From an uncultured Corynebacterium sp. (GTDB lineage Bacteria > Actinomycetota > Actinomycetes > Mycobacteriales > Mycobacteriaceae): a stretch of 7,467 nt of DNA. Below the pieces are notes generated by a model, which had not been told where the DNA came from, searched no databases, and was given only the letters and a program-made list of their open reading frames with translations. This document shows, in pieces, positions 1 to 5,018 of the stretch (the stretch's first letter is position 1; each line of letters opens with the position of its first letter). The DNA is taken from NCBI GenBank assembly GCA_945631445.1, contig CALZCR010000075.1, forward strand, positions 1 to 7,467, written 5' to 3'. The position numbers and the translations under genes are program-made.

Positions 1-1289
1 GCGACGGCGATCGGGAGAATCAGCTCGGACGCCGTCGGCGCGACCACGACGCCGCCGATGATGATGCCGGAGTGTTGGCGGCAGAAGAGCTTGACGAAGC
101 CGTGCTTCAGCGAACGCATCTTGGCGCGCGGGTTCGACGCCAGCGGCAGGGTGATCATGCGGGCGGAGGCCTCGCCGTCGCGAATCTGCTTCTCGGTGAT
201 TCCCACCGCGGCGATCTCCGGACGGGTGAACACGGCCGTCGCGACGGTCTTCAGCCGCAGCGGGGAGACGCCCTCGCCGAGGTAGTGGTACATCGCGATG
301 CGGCCCTGCATCGCGGCGACCGACGCCAGCGGCATGAGCGCGGAGCAGTCGCCGGCGGCGTAGATGCCCGGGACGTTGGTGCGTGAGACGCGGTCCACGT
401 TGATGTGGCCGGAAGGCTCGGTCTCCACGCCGACGCAGTCCAGGCCCAGGTCCTCGGTGTTCGGGATGGAACCGATGGACATCAGCGCATGCGAGCCCTC
501 GATCTCTCGGCCGTCCTGGGTCCGGATGATGACCCCGTCGCCGGTGTTGACGACCTCCTCGACACGCGCGTGCTTGACCAGGTCCACCCCGCGCTCGGCG
601 AGCACGGTCTCCAGGGTGTCGGCGGCGTCGGAGTCGTCGTGCGGGAGGATACGGTCGCGGGAGGCGACCATGGTCACCTGCACCCCGAGTTCTGCGAAGG
701 CGGAGACGAACTCGGCGCCGGTCACGCCGGAACCGACGACGACGAGGTGCTCGGGAAGCTCCTTGAGGCCGTAGATCTGGCGCCAGTCGAGGATGCGGTC
801 CCCGTCCGGCACCGCCTTCGGCAGCACCCGCGGGGTGGCGCCGGTGCAGATGAGCACCATGTCGCATTCGATGGTCTCGGTGGCGCCGTCGACCTTCTCC
901 ACCTGCACCTTGTGCACGGTGGTCTGCGCTTGCTCCTCCGCGAAGTAACCGCGGCCCTGGATGAGCCGGACGCCGGCATCCCGCAGCTGGTCGCGGATAT
1001 CGGTGGACTGGCGGGAGGCCAGATCCAAAACACGCTCGTTGAGCGCGGTCAGCGACAGGTGGGTCTTGCCGATGCCTTCGTTGAGTCCCATGGCATCGGC
1101 GCGGCGCAGGTCAGTCTTGATGTTCGCGCCGGCGATGAAGGACTTCGAAGGAACACAGTCAAGCAGGACGGAGGAACCGCCGGGACCGTTGTCCTCGATG
1201 AGGGTGATGTCGGCGCCGAACTTGAATCCCGACAGGGCGGCTTCGTAGCCTGCGGGGCCGCCGCCGATGATGACGATTCTTGCTGTCAA
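1..1289 (-). CDS. lpdA: LpdA-type flavoprotein NAD(P)H:quinone reductase, 3' end cut by window edge
   Basis: A pyridine nucleotide-disulfide oxidoreductase with 429 residues visible; the missing end is about 40 residues if it is the usual length of about 470. In order: an N-terminal FAD dinucleotide fold (IVIIGGGPAGYEAA, residues 5-18), the active-site strand GGSSVLLDCVPSK (37-49), a second nucleotide fold VVVGSGVTGAE (183-193), the second FAD motif IYAAGD (309-314), and the start of the dimerisation domain. In lipoamide dehydrogenases the strand carries CxxxxC; here the first Cys is Ser40 and only Cys45 remains, as I recall for M. tuberculosis LpdA (Rv3303c), which reduces quinones rather than lipoamide. 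The second fold ends ASR instead of an acidic residue, which suggests NADPH. The His-Glu dyad region lies off the window. The start is TTG at 1289, with GAGGAG five bases upstream. The product is expected to be cytosolic. The family is secure; the quinone substrate is inferred from the relative. Confidence 0.9.
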   Translation of the reverse strand, partial: MTARIVIIGGGPAGYEAALSGFKFGADITLIEDNGPGGSSVLLDCVPSKSFIAGANIKTDLRRADAMGLNEGIGKTHLSLTALNERVLDLASRQSTDIRDQLRDAGVRLIQGRGYFAEEQAQTTVHKVQVEKVDGATETIECDMVLICTGATPRVLPKAVPDGDRILDWRQIYGLKELPEHLVVVGSGVTGAEFVSAFAELGVQVTMVASRDRILPHDDSDAADTLETVLAERGVDLVKHARVEEVVNTGDGVIIRTQDGREIEGSHALMSIGSIPNTEDLGLDCVGVETEPSGHINVDRVSRTNVPGIYAAGDCSALMPLASVAAMQGRIAMYHYLGEGVSPLRLKTVATAVFTRPEIAAVGITEKQIRDGEASARMITLPLASNPRAKMRSLKHGFVKLFCRQHSGIIIGGVVVAPTASELILPIAV

Positions 1290-1294
1290 GGTTT

Positions 1295-1300
1295 CTCCTC
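1295..1300 (-). promoter_or_regulatory. Ribosome binding site of lpdA
   Basis: GAGGAG lies five bases before a TTG codon. This strong match fixes the non-ATG start of lpdA at 1289, because no ATG in frame is better placed. Confidence 0.8.
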
Positions 1301-1331
1301 AAATAAACGATGCTGGCTGTACCACCCGCCT

Positions 1332-1337
1332 ATCCTA
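1332..1337 (-). promoter_or_regulatory. Candidate -10 element for lpdA
   Basis: On the minus strand GCTAGGATAG fits the corynebacterial extended -10 pattern (gnTAnanTng) with hexamer TAGGAT. It predicts a transcript start near 1325 and a 5' leader of about 35 bases containing the GAGGAG site. No convincing -35 was seen. This suggests lpdA can be transcribed apart from the amidohydrolase gene upstream. Confidence 0.45.
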
Positions 1338-1369
1338 GCGGTCTCCCAGGCTCCAGCGCCTTTCGTCCG

Positions 1370-1382
1370 GAGCGGGGCGCTC
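1370..1382 (-). terminator. Weak hairpin after the amidohydrolase gene
   Basis: GAGCG-CCC-CGCTC forms a 5-bp GC stem with a 3-base loop just after the amidohydrolase stop codon. Alternative pairings exist with neighbouring CCGGA/TCCGG and AGCGCC/GGCGCT arms. There is no U-run, so an intrinsic terminator is doubtful; it may simply be GC-rich spacer. Confidence 0.2.
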
Positions 1383-1391
1383 GAAGTCCGG

Positions 1392-2576
1392 TTAAAGCCC
1401 CTCAGCTTCCGGTGCGGCCCCGTACTCGTCGATGACGCCGGCGAACATCCGTGCGCCCACCCCGATGGCCCGTTCGTCGACGAGCAGGTCACCTTGGTGC
1501 AGGTCCTGGCGGTCACCCTCGCCAGACCAAGCGCCCAGCCGAGCCATGGCGCCGGGCACTTTCTCCAGATACCAGGAGAAGTCCTCCCCGCCGGAGGACT
1601 GCGGGGCCTCGACGACCGCCTGCGGGTCGAAGGAGCGCGCGGCTTGGGCCATCAGCGCCGTCGCGACGTCGTCGTTGAGCACCGGCGGGACTCCCCGGCG
1701 GTACAGGATGGTGTGGTGGCAGCCGGTCGGCGCGAGCACCTGTGCCACCAGTTCCTCCAGCAGCGGCTGCATGCTCCGCCAGGTGGTGATGTCCGCGGTG
1801 CGTGCGGTGCCGGTCACGGAACCGGTTTCCGGGATCGCGTTCGGCGCGTAACCGGAGTTGACCTGCCCGAAGACCAGGACCGTGCCGGTGCGCGGGTCGA
1901 CTCGACGCGACAGCAGGCCGGGCAGCTGGGTGATCAGCGACCCGAGCCCGTAGATGACGTCGCTGCTCAGATGCGGGCGGGAGGTGTGGCCGCCGGGGCC
2001 GGTGACCTGGATTTCCACGACGTCGGTGGCCGAGGTGATCGCGCCGGTGCGCACGCCGACGCGGCCGACCCGCAGTTTGGGCTCGACGTGGACGGCGAAG
2101 ATGGCGGCGACGTCGTGGAGCGCGCCCCAGGAGATGACGTCGACGGCGCCGCCTTCCATGACTTCTTCGGCGGGCTGGAAGATCAGGCGCACGCCGTGGG
2201 TCAACTGTTCCTGGATGTCGCTGAGCGCGCAGCCCAGGGCCAGGACGACGGTGGTGTGGACGTCGTGGCCGCAGGCGTGGGCGACGCCGGGGACGGTGGA
2301 GCTGAATTCCAGGCCGGTGACTTCGGTGAGCGGGAGGGCGTCGATGTCGGCGCGGAAGGCGATGCGCCCGCCGTCGGGGCCGATGTCGACCATCAGGCCG
2401 GTGCCGGGAAACAAGGTGGGTTCCAGGCCGTGTTCGCGCAGGATCCGGGCGAGGAAGGCGGTGGTCTGGTGTTCGGCGTTGGACAGCTCGGGGTGGGCGT
2501 GGATGTGACGCCGCCACCCGATCACTTTGTCGCGGTGGGCTTTCAGCCACGCGTCGACATGGGCGGCAACCGACAT
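1392..2576 (-). CDS. M20-family amidohydrolase (AmiA/AmiB-like)
   Basis: A complete 394-residue zinc-dependent amidohydrolase of the M20D/aminoacylase type, which hydrolyses N-acyl or amide bonds of small substrates. The metal and catalytic signatures are all present: RADIDALPL (75-83), HACGHDVHT (Cys102, His104), QPAEE (Glu137/Glu138), HVEP (His163), the dimerisation-domain motif TGPGGHTSRPH (192-202), SGGEDFSW (328-335), and the terminal ligand His360 in LHQGDLLVDE. There is no signal peptide, so it is expected to be cytosolic. The start is ATG at 2576, with AAAGGA five bases upstream. It lies upstream of lpdA on the same strand, as amiA1/amiB1 do near lpdA in M. tuberculosis, but only one copy is present here. 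Whether it acts on acyl-amino acids, a peptide, or p-aminobenzoyl-glutamate cannot be told from sequence, so no symbol is given. Confidence 0.9.
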   Translation of the reverse strand: MSVAAHVDAWLKAHRDKVIGWRRHIHAHPELSNAEHQTTAFLARILREHGLEPTLFPGTGLMVDIGPDGGRIAFRADIDALPLTEVTGLEFSSTVPGVAHACGHDVHTTVVLALGCALSDIQEQLTHGVRLIFQPAEEVMEGGAVDVISWGALHDVAAIFAVHVEPKLRVGRVGVRTGAITSATDVVEIQVTGPGGHTSRPHLSSDVIYGLGSLITQLPGLLSRRVDPRTGTVLVFGQVNSGYAPNAIPETGSVTGTARTADITTWRSMQPLLEELVAQVLAPTGCHHTILYRRGVPPVLNDDVATALMAQAARSFDPQAVVEAPQSSGGEDFSWYLEKVPGAMARLGAWSGEGDRQDLHQGDLLVDERAIGVGARMFAGVIDEYGAAPEAEGL

Positions 2577-2615
2577 GAGCGTCCTTTCGGGCGGGGAAGG
2601 TGAATGGTTTCCCCG

Positions 2616-2621
2616 AGTCTA
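2616..2621 (-). promoter_or_regulatory. Candidate -10 element for the amidohydrolase
   Basis: The minus strand reads TGTAGACTCG, with hexamer TAGACT matching TANANT and the downstream G of the corynebacterial pattern. The predicted start is near 2609, giving a leader of about 33 bases that contains AAAGGA before the ATG. It overlaps an inverted repeat at 2617-2630. Confidence 0.45.
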
Positions 2622-2630
2622 CAACTAGAC
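2617..2630. repeat. Inverted repeat over the amidohydrolase promoter
   Basis: GTCTA-CAAC-TAGAC is a perfect 5-4-5 inverted repeat that covers most of the -10 hexamer of the amidohydrolase. The position suits a repressor operator. The arms are short and do not resemble the repeat in front of the regulator gene at 3146-3163, so the binding protein is unknown. Confidence 0.3.
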
Positions 2631-2672
2631 CAAGCGGTTCGGAAATGGCGCTGGCCGAAGGGACGGCTCGGA

Positions 2673-3086
2673 CTAGCGCTCGTATTCGGGCGTCTGCCCG
2701 CGGCGCCCGGAGATGCGGTAGTCGGCGGCGAAGCGGCGGGTGTCGTCCGGGCGGGCCGGCCAGAGCAGGTCGACGCCGTCGGCCACCGCCGCCTCGCCCG
2801 CGCAGATGCCGTTGACGGGGCGGTGCGCCGCCGGCAGCAGCACCACCGGCGGCACCCGCAGCGCCCGCGCCAGCTTGTAGAGGGTCGACAGCACCGGGTC
2901 CGAACTGCGGTGCGCGCTGTTTTCGTTGCGCTCTAAGTTGGAGACCACGTTGCGGGAGAGCCCCGCCAGGGCCGCGAGCCGCTTCTGGCTCAGCCCCCGC
3001 ATGATCCGCAGCGCCCGGAGATTTTCCCCTAACTTGTGTCCGTAACTCGGCCAGTGCCCCACCGGTTCGTGTGCGTTTGCGCTCAC
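2673..3086 (-). CDS. Xre/Cro-type helix-turn-helix regulator
   Basis: A 137-residue DNA-binding protein. Residues 16-75 form a Cro/C1-type helix-turn-helix domain: GENLRALRIMRGLSQKRLAA, then AGLSRNVVSNLERN with the recognition helix, then LSTLYKLARALRVPPVVLLP as the closing helices. The remaining 55 residues or so have no motif I recognise, so a ligand is not evident. The chosen start is GTG at 3086, with AAGGGG eight bases upstream. A longer frame from a TTG at 3146 would add 20 residues but would begin inside the probable operator and has no ribosome site. The gene lies between upp and the amidohydrolase with its own promoter and an inverted repeat at the expected transcript start, so autorepression is likely. 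The targets are unknown; upp and the amidohydrolase are the nearest candidates. The N-terminal half is less GC-rich than its surroundings. Confidence 0.85.
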   Translation of the reverse strand: MSANAHEPVGHWPSYGHKLGENLRALRIMRGLSQKRLAALAGLSRNVVSNLERNENSAHRSSDPVLSTLYKLARALRVPPVVLLPAAHRPVNGICAGEAAVADGVDLLWPARPDDTRRFAADYRISGRRGQTPEYER

Positions 3087-3094
3087 GCTGCCAG

Positions 3095-3100
3095 CCCCTT
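3095..3100 (-). promoter_or_regulatory. Ribosome binding site deciding the regulator's GTG start
   Basis: AAGGGG lies eight bases before GTG at 3086. It is the only good Shine-Dalgarno match in this leader and argues for the short 137-residue form over the upstream TTG. Confidence 0.6.
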
Positions 3101-3145
3101 CAAAGTATCCCCGTGCACTTCGCCGCCATGGGCGGAAGACACACA

Positions 3146-3163
3146 ATTCTCACGTGCGAGAAT
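3146..3163. promoter_or_regulatory. Inverted repeat, probable operator of the Xre regulator
   Basis: ATTCTC-ACGTGC-GAGAAT is a perfect 6-bp inverted repeat with a 6-base centre. It lies directly downstream of the candidate -10 at 3165-3170 and covers the predicted transcript start. This is the usual place for an autorepressor site of a dimeric Xre protein, and it is AT-richer than its surroundings. The binding protein is inferred from position only. Confidence 0.5.
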
Positions 3164-3164
3164 C

Positions 3165-3170
3165 AATATA
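3165..3170 (-). promoter_or_regulatory. Candidate -10 element for the Xre regulator
   Basis: TATATT within CTATATATTG on the minus strand is the most AT-rich stretch in the upp-regulator gap. The predicted start near 3158 gives a leader of about 72 bases. An alternative weaker hexamer, TACTTT, lies closer to the gene. Confidence 0.45.
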
Positions 3171-3203
3171 TAGGACAACCCGGCGGTCGGCTCGGTGAGT
3201 GAA

Positions 3204-3839
3204 CTATAGGTCGATGTTGCGTGGCCCGTAGAGACGGTCGCCCGCGTCCCCGAGCCCCGGGACGATGTAGGCGTCCTCGTTGAGTTCCGGGTCGATGGCG
3301 GCGGTGACCAGGCGCACCGGCAGGCCAGAATCGGCCAGGGCGTCGACGCCCGGTTGCGCGGAGACCACGCAAATCGCGGTGACGTCGGTCGCCCCGCGGG
3401 CGACCAGCAGCCGGATGGCGTGCAGCAGCGAGCCGCCGGTGGCCAGCATCGGGTCCACCACGAACACCGGCTGGCCGGTCAGATCCTCCGGCAGCGCCTC
3501 CAGGTAGGGCACCGGTTCGTGGGTCTGTTCGTCGCGGGCCAACCCGATGAAGCCGACCTGCGCGTCCGGGATCATGGACAGCGCCGGATCAATCATGCCG
3601 AGTCCGGCGCGGATGACCGGGACGATGATCGGGGGGTGCTGCAGGCGGGTGCCGACGGTGCGCGCGACCGGGGTATCGACGTCGAAGTGCTCCACGGCCA
3701 GCTCGCGGGACGCCTCATAGGTCAGCATCGCCCCCAGGTCCGACAGGGCGGAGCGGAAAGCGGCGTTGTCGCTGCGTGCGTCACGCAGCAGGGTCATCCG
3801 GGAGGCGGCCAAGGGGTGTTCTACGACATGGATCTGCAT
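3204..3839 (-). CDS. upp: Uracil phosphoribosyltransferase
   Basis: A complete 211-residue enzyme of the usual family length. It converts uracil and PRPP to UMP and pyrophosphate in pyrimidine salvage in the cytosol. Diagnostic motifs: [10 protein letters not shown] (73-82), the PRPP-binding loop [12 protein letters not shown] (127-138), and the uracil-binding tail [12 protein letters not shown] (191-202). The start is ATG at 3839, and the N-terminus [10 protein letters not shown] has the family form. No Shine-Dalgarno sequence precedes the ATG. Instead a -10 element ends eight bases before the A of the ATG, so the mRNA is probably leaderless. The gene is divergent from the helical-protein/NlpC pair and is followed on the same strand by the Xre regulator after 117 bases. 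Confidence 0.97.
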   Translation of the reverse strand: MQIHVVEHPLAASRMTLLRDARSDNAAFRSALSDLGAMLTYEASRELAVEHFDVDTPVARTVGTRLQHPPIIVPVIRAGLGMIDPALSMIPDAQVGFIGLARDEQTHEPVPYLEALPEDLTGQPVFVVDPMLATGGSLLHAIRLLVARGATDVTAICVVSAQPGVDALADSGLPVRLVTAAIDPELNEDAYIVPGLGDAGDRLYGPRNIDL

Positions 3840-3846
3840 GCGTCTC

Positions 3847-3852
3847 AGAGTA
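3847..3852 (-). promoter_or_regulatory. Candidate -10 element for upp, leaderless start
   Basis: The minus strand reads GGTACTCTGAGACGC and then ATG. TACTCT is followed by seven bases, so transcription would begin at or next to the A of the start codon. There is no AGGAG-like site before upp, which fits a leaderless message. A convincing -35 is not visible. Confidence 0.45.
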
Positions 3853-3858
3853 CCGCGC

Positions 3859-3872
3859 GGGAACCTTTTCCC
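3859..3872. repeat. Short inverted repeat upstream of upp
   Basis: GGGAA-CCTT-TTCCC is a perfect 5-4-5 inverted repeat lying between the -10 and -35 positions of the upp promoter, in the 55-base divergent gap. It could be an operator for upp, for the divergent gene, or for both. The short arms mean chance is possible. Confidence 0.25.
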
Positions 3873-3894
3873 ACGAAGCGCAGTCCAAAGAAGT

Positions 3895-4167
3895 GTGAAC
3901 CTCGACGTTGACCACGCCCTCGCCCTGGCCCGCGACGTCCGCGCGGCCGCCGCCCGCTACCCGTCCACCCCGCCCGAGCCACCTCCCCGACACTCCGCCA
4001 TCGACCGGCTCAGCGACGCCTTGGACCGTGCCCGGGGCCGCTTGCACGAGCGCGGGACCCACCTGGCCGATCGACTCGAGCGCGTCGTCCACGGCGCCGA
4101 AACCTACGTGGCCGACGCCCGGGACGCCGATGAGCGCCTCGCCCGCCGCCTGGAGAACCTCGCATGA
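3895..4167 (+). CDS. Small helical protein of unknown function, coupled to NlpC/P60 gene
   Basis: I do not recognise this 90-residue protein. It has a short N-terminal helix ([18 protein letters not shown], 5-22), a Pro-rich turn (23-32), and then a long charged helical segment (about 35-90, e.g. [14 protein letters not shown]). There is no signal peptide or membrane segment. Its size, helix-turn-helix shape and ATGA overlap with the next gene recall EspC-like and WXG100-like partners of type VII secretion. However, it has no WxG, and its only late tyrosine context is Y71-V-A-D-A, not the YxxxD/E signal. The start is GTG at 3895. The purine stretch AAAGA before it is only about three bases away, so the start is uncertain. 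The frame stays open upstream, but only by running antisense into upp. Codon use with G/C at third positions supports real coding. Confidence 0.7.
   Translation: MNLDVDHALALARDVRAAAARYPSTPPEPPPRHSAIDRLSDALDRARGRLHERGTHLADRLERVVHGAETYVADARDADERLARRLENLA
4152..4156 (+). promoter_or_regulatory. Ribosome binding site of the NlpC/P60 gene
   Basis: GGAGA lies seven bases before ATG at 4164, inside the last codons of the upstream gene. Together with the ATGA overlap it indicates translational coupling and fixes this start. Confidence 0.6.
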
Positions 4168-5003
4168 ACGACTTGCTCCACGCCTTGCACCGCATCGAGG
4201 CGCTGCTCCCGCCGCCCCTGCCGCCCACCCTGGCGCCCGCGTCCCCTGACCTGACAGCGCTGCCCGTGCTGGGCGAGTACATGGGCGCGCCCGGCGCCGC
4301 CACAGAGCTGACCACCCTCGCCCACCGGCTAGACGACGACCGGGCGCACGCCGATCAGCTCCAGCACACCGCCGCAGCGCTCATCGACGCCGCCCGCGCC
4401 GATCTCCTGCACCTCGCCCTGGAGCTGTTGCGCACCGCCGTGCCGCTGGCGGTGCAGGCGCTGATCCCCCAGCACCGCCCGGTTGCCGACGCCCAGTTGG
4501 CCGCCGTCACCCACGCCGGCGTCGCCCAGGCGGAGACCCGCGCCGAAGCCTTGACCGCGGAACTGGAACCCGTGGCGGTGCAACTCGACGCCATCGAGGA
4601 CGACGAGGCCACCGCGGAGACCTCGGCGACGGCCGCAGCCGACCCGGCCGCGAGCGCCGCCGGCCAAGCCGCCGTGGACGCGGCCATGAGCCAACTCGGT
4701 ACCCCGTACGTCTGGGGCGGGACCCAACCCGGCGGCTTCGACTGCTCCGGGCTCGTGCAGTGGGCCTACCGCCAAGCCGGGGTCGAGCTGCCGCGCACCG
4801 CCGAAGAAATGACCGTCGGCGCCCAAGTCACCGCCGACCAGCTGCAACCCGGGGACCTGGCCGTGTGGGACGGGCACGTGGCCATGTACATCGGCGACGG
4901 ACAGATGATCGAAGCCGGCGATCCCGTGCAGACCAACCCGGTGCGCACCTCCAACATGTCCATGGGCTTCCAGGGCTTCTGGCGCCCGACCGCGGAAGGT
5001 TAG
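4164..5003 (+). CDS. NlpC/P60 (C40) peptidoglycan endopeptidase without signal peptide
   Basis: A 279-residue protein. Residues 168-277 form an NlpC/P60 domain, a papain-like fold that cuts peptide stems of peptidoglycan. The motifs are AMSQLGTPYVWGG (174-186), FDCSGLVQWAY with the catalytic Cys194, LQPGDLAVW (227-235), and GHVAMYIGDG with His238. The third residue is Glu250 in GQMIEAG, twelve after the His, the same spacing and residue type as I recall for M. tuberculosis RipA. So the active site looks intact. Residues 1-145 are mostly helical and Ala/Leu-rich, followed by an acidic Ala/Thr linker (about 143-167). The N-terminus [17 protein letters not shown] is not a Sec or Tat signal, which is odd for an enzyme whose substrate lies outside the membrane. 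Secretion with the coupled small protein by a type VII-like route is an inference. The domain call is secure. Confidence 0.9.
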   Translation: MNDLLHALHRIEALLPPPLPPTLAPASPDLTALPVLGEYMGAPGAATELTTLAHRLDDDRAHADQLQHTAAALIDAARADLLHLALELLRTAVPLAVQALIPQHRPVADAQLAAVTHAGVAQAETRAEALTAELEPVAVQLDAIEDDEATAETSATAAADPAASAAGQAAVDAAMSQLGTPYVWGGTQPGGFDCSGLVQWAYRQAGVELPRTAEEMTVGAQVTADQLQPGDLAVWDGHVAMYIGDGQMIEAGDPVQTNPVRTSNMSMGFQGFWRPTAEG

Positions 5004-5013
5004 GTAAACTTTT
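4995..5013 (+). promoter_or_regulatory. Possible DtxR-like iron box
   Basis: By eye, 14 of 19 positions agree with the corynebacterial DtxR box TWAGGTTAGSCTAACCTWA. The left arm AAGGTTAGG is nearly perfect and the right arm weaker. The site spans the end of the NlpC gene and the -10 of the next gene, a place where an iron-loaded repressor would block transcription. The match includes a stop codon and could be chance; no iron-related function is visible in the gene. Confidence 0.25.
5005..5010 (+). promoter_or_regulatory. Candidate -10 element for the 414-residue protein gene
   Basis: TAAACT (within GGTAAACTTT) ends eight bases before ATG at 5019, predicting a start at or within two bases of the A. 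There is no Shine-Dalgarno sequence in TTTTCGCCC before the ATG, so a leaderless message is likely. This would let the gene be expressed apart from the NlpC gene 15 bases upstream. Confidence 0.4.
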
Positions 5014-5018
5014 CGCCC

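Noticed and set aside
405..2603. A 732-codon open frame on the plus strand
   Set aside because: It runs antisense through lpdA and the whole amidohydrolase gene, both of which have full family motifs. The translation is rich in Gly, Val, Asp and Ala with no domain, which is a by-product of high GC at third positions.
2654..2667. Hairpin GCCG-6-CGGC after the regulator gene as a terminator
   Set aside because: Only a 4-bp stem and no U-run; not distinguishable from background in GC-rich DNA.
3070..3086. GlxR (CRP-type) site TGTG...CAC before the regulator gene
   Set aside because: The spacing between the half-sites is ten bases and not eight, and the right arm is CACG and not CACA.
3087..3146. 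A 20-residue N-terminal extension of the Xre regulator from TTG at 3146
   Set aside because: The TTG lies within the inverted repeat and has no ribosome site; GTG at 3086 has AAGGGG at good spacing.
3895..4167. The small protein as a WXG100 or EspC family member
   Set aside because: There is no WxG turn, and the tyrosine context is YVADA and not YxxxD/E, so the family call is not supported, although the layout is similar.
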